Shown here: positions 33,403-33,434 of the stretch, piece by piece
Numbering within the stretch: position 1 is the stretch's first letter
How the letters are laid out: every line of letters starts with the position of its first letter
Assembly: GCA_002434245.1 (NCBI GenBank)
Contig: DJJR01000070.1
Coordinates: forward strand, 2,536 to 35,969
Source of the DNA: Pelosinus fermentans
Lineage (GTDB): Bacteria > Bacillota > Negativicutes > DSM-13327
Length of the DNA stretch: 33,434 nt
Direction of reading: 5' to 3'
Made by a program: the position numbers and the translations under genes
Notes under the pieces: generated by a model
Database searches by the model: none
What the model was told of the DNA's origin: nothing
What the model saw: only the letters and a program-made list of their open reading frames with translations

Positions 33403-33434
33403 TAGCTTCCAGCAAAAAAAGAAAGAAATGGGGA

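Noticed and set aside
1..33434. tRNA or rRNA genes
   Set aside because: I saw no cloverleaf with a terminal acceptor stem or conserved rRNA segments on either strand by eye; a dedicated scan was not possible.

Overview
The window looks like chromosomal DNA of a low-GC, strictly anaerobic Firmicute. I infer the Negativicutes (Sporomusa/Pelosinus-like). The reasons are AGGAGG-type ribosome binding sites, the GlcD/GlcF-type 2-hydroxyacid oxidase, an oxygen-sensitive iron-sulfur serine dehydratase, and many nitrogenase-like proteins in one locus. This assignment rests on gene content only.

Left part (1-9.6 kb, housekeeping). On the minus strand, a NarL-type response regulator precedes glcD and glcF, a flavin plus Fe-S 2-hydroxyacid (glycolate or lactate) dehydrogenase. 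On the plus strand sdaAB-sdaAA-ridA form a serine catabolism block: the dehydratase makes 2-aminoacrylate and RidA clears it. Then come lgt on the minus strand, a TlpA/ResA thioredoxin with CcdA, and a stand-alone response regulator fused to a PP2C phosphatase.

Middle part (9.6-16.4 kb, galactose). galK, a ROK-family regulator and mglB-mglA-mglC encode high-affinity galactose/methyl-galactoside uptake and phosphorylation. A strong hairpin lies between mglB and mglA. Two small unknown genes on the minus strand and a 170-aa helical protein lead to the accessory part.

Right part (18.1-33.4 kb). Three paralogous pairs of nitrogenase component-1-like subunits (D-like plus K-like) lie on the plus strand. 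With them are a NifB-type radical SAM protein, a tandem YezD/DUF2292 protein, a decayed glcD paralogue, a cysteine synthase-like PLP enzyme, a methionine-type ABC transporter (metN, metI, no metQ) and a Nudix hydrolase. All six subunits keep the three P-cluster cysteines, and all three D-like subunits keep the cysteine that holds the catalytic cofactor in NifD. No NifH (Fe protein) is encoded here. The sulfur-related neighbours suggest a set of reductases for organosulfur compounds, comparable in concept to methylthio-alkane reductase, rather than N2 fixation.

The most unusual signal is a short RNA-like element found five times, at 18208, 21231, 26866, 26989 and 33296. It consists of (G)CTGA, then a small hairpin whose two arms change together between copies, then AGGC, which is already the 5' arm of a rho-independent terminator. 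Two copies stand in tandem before one gene pair. One lies between genes without a visible promoter. One is at the right edge and points to a gene outside the window. It looks like an attenuator (riboswitch or protein-controlled antiterminator) that defines a regulon for this locus; I do not recognise it as a known family.
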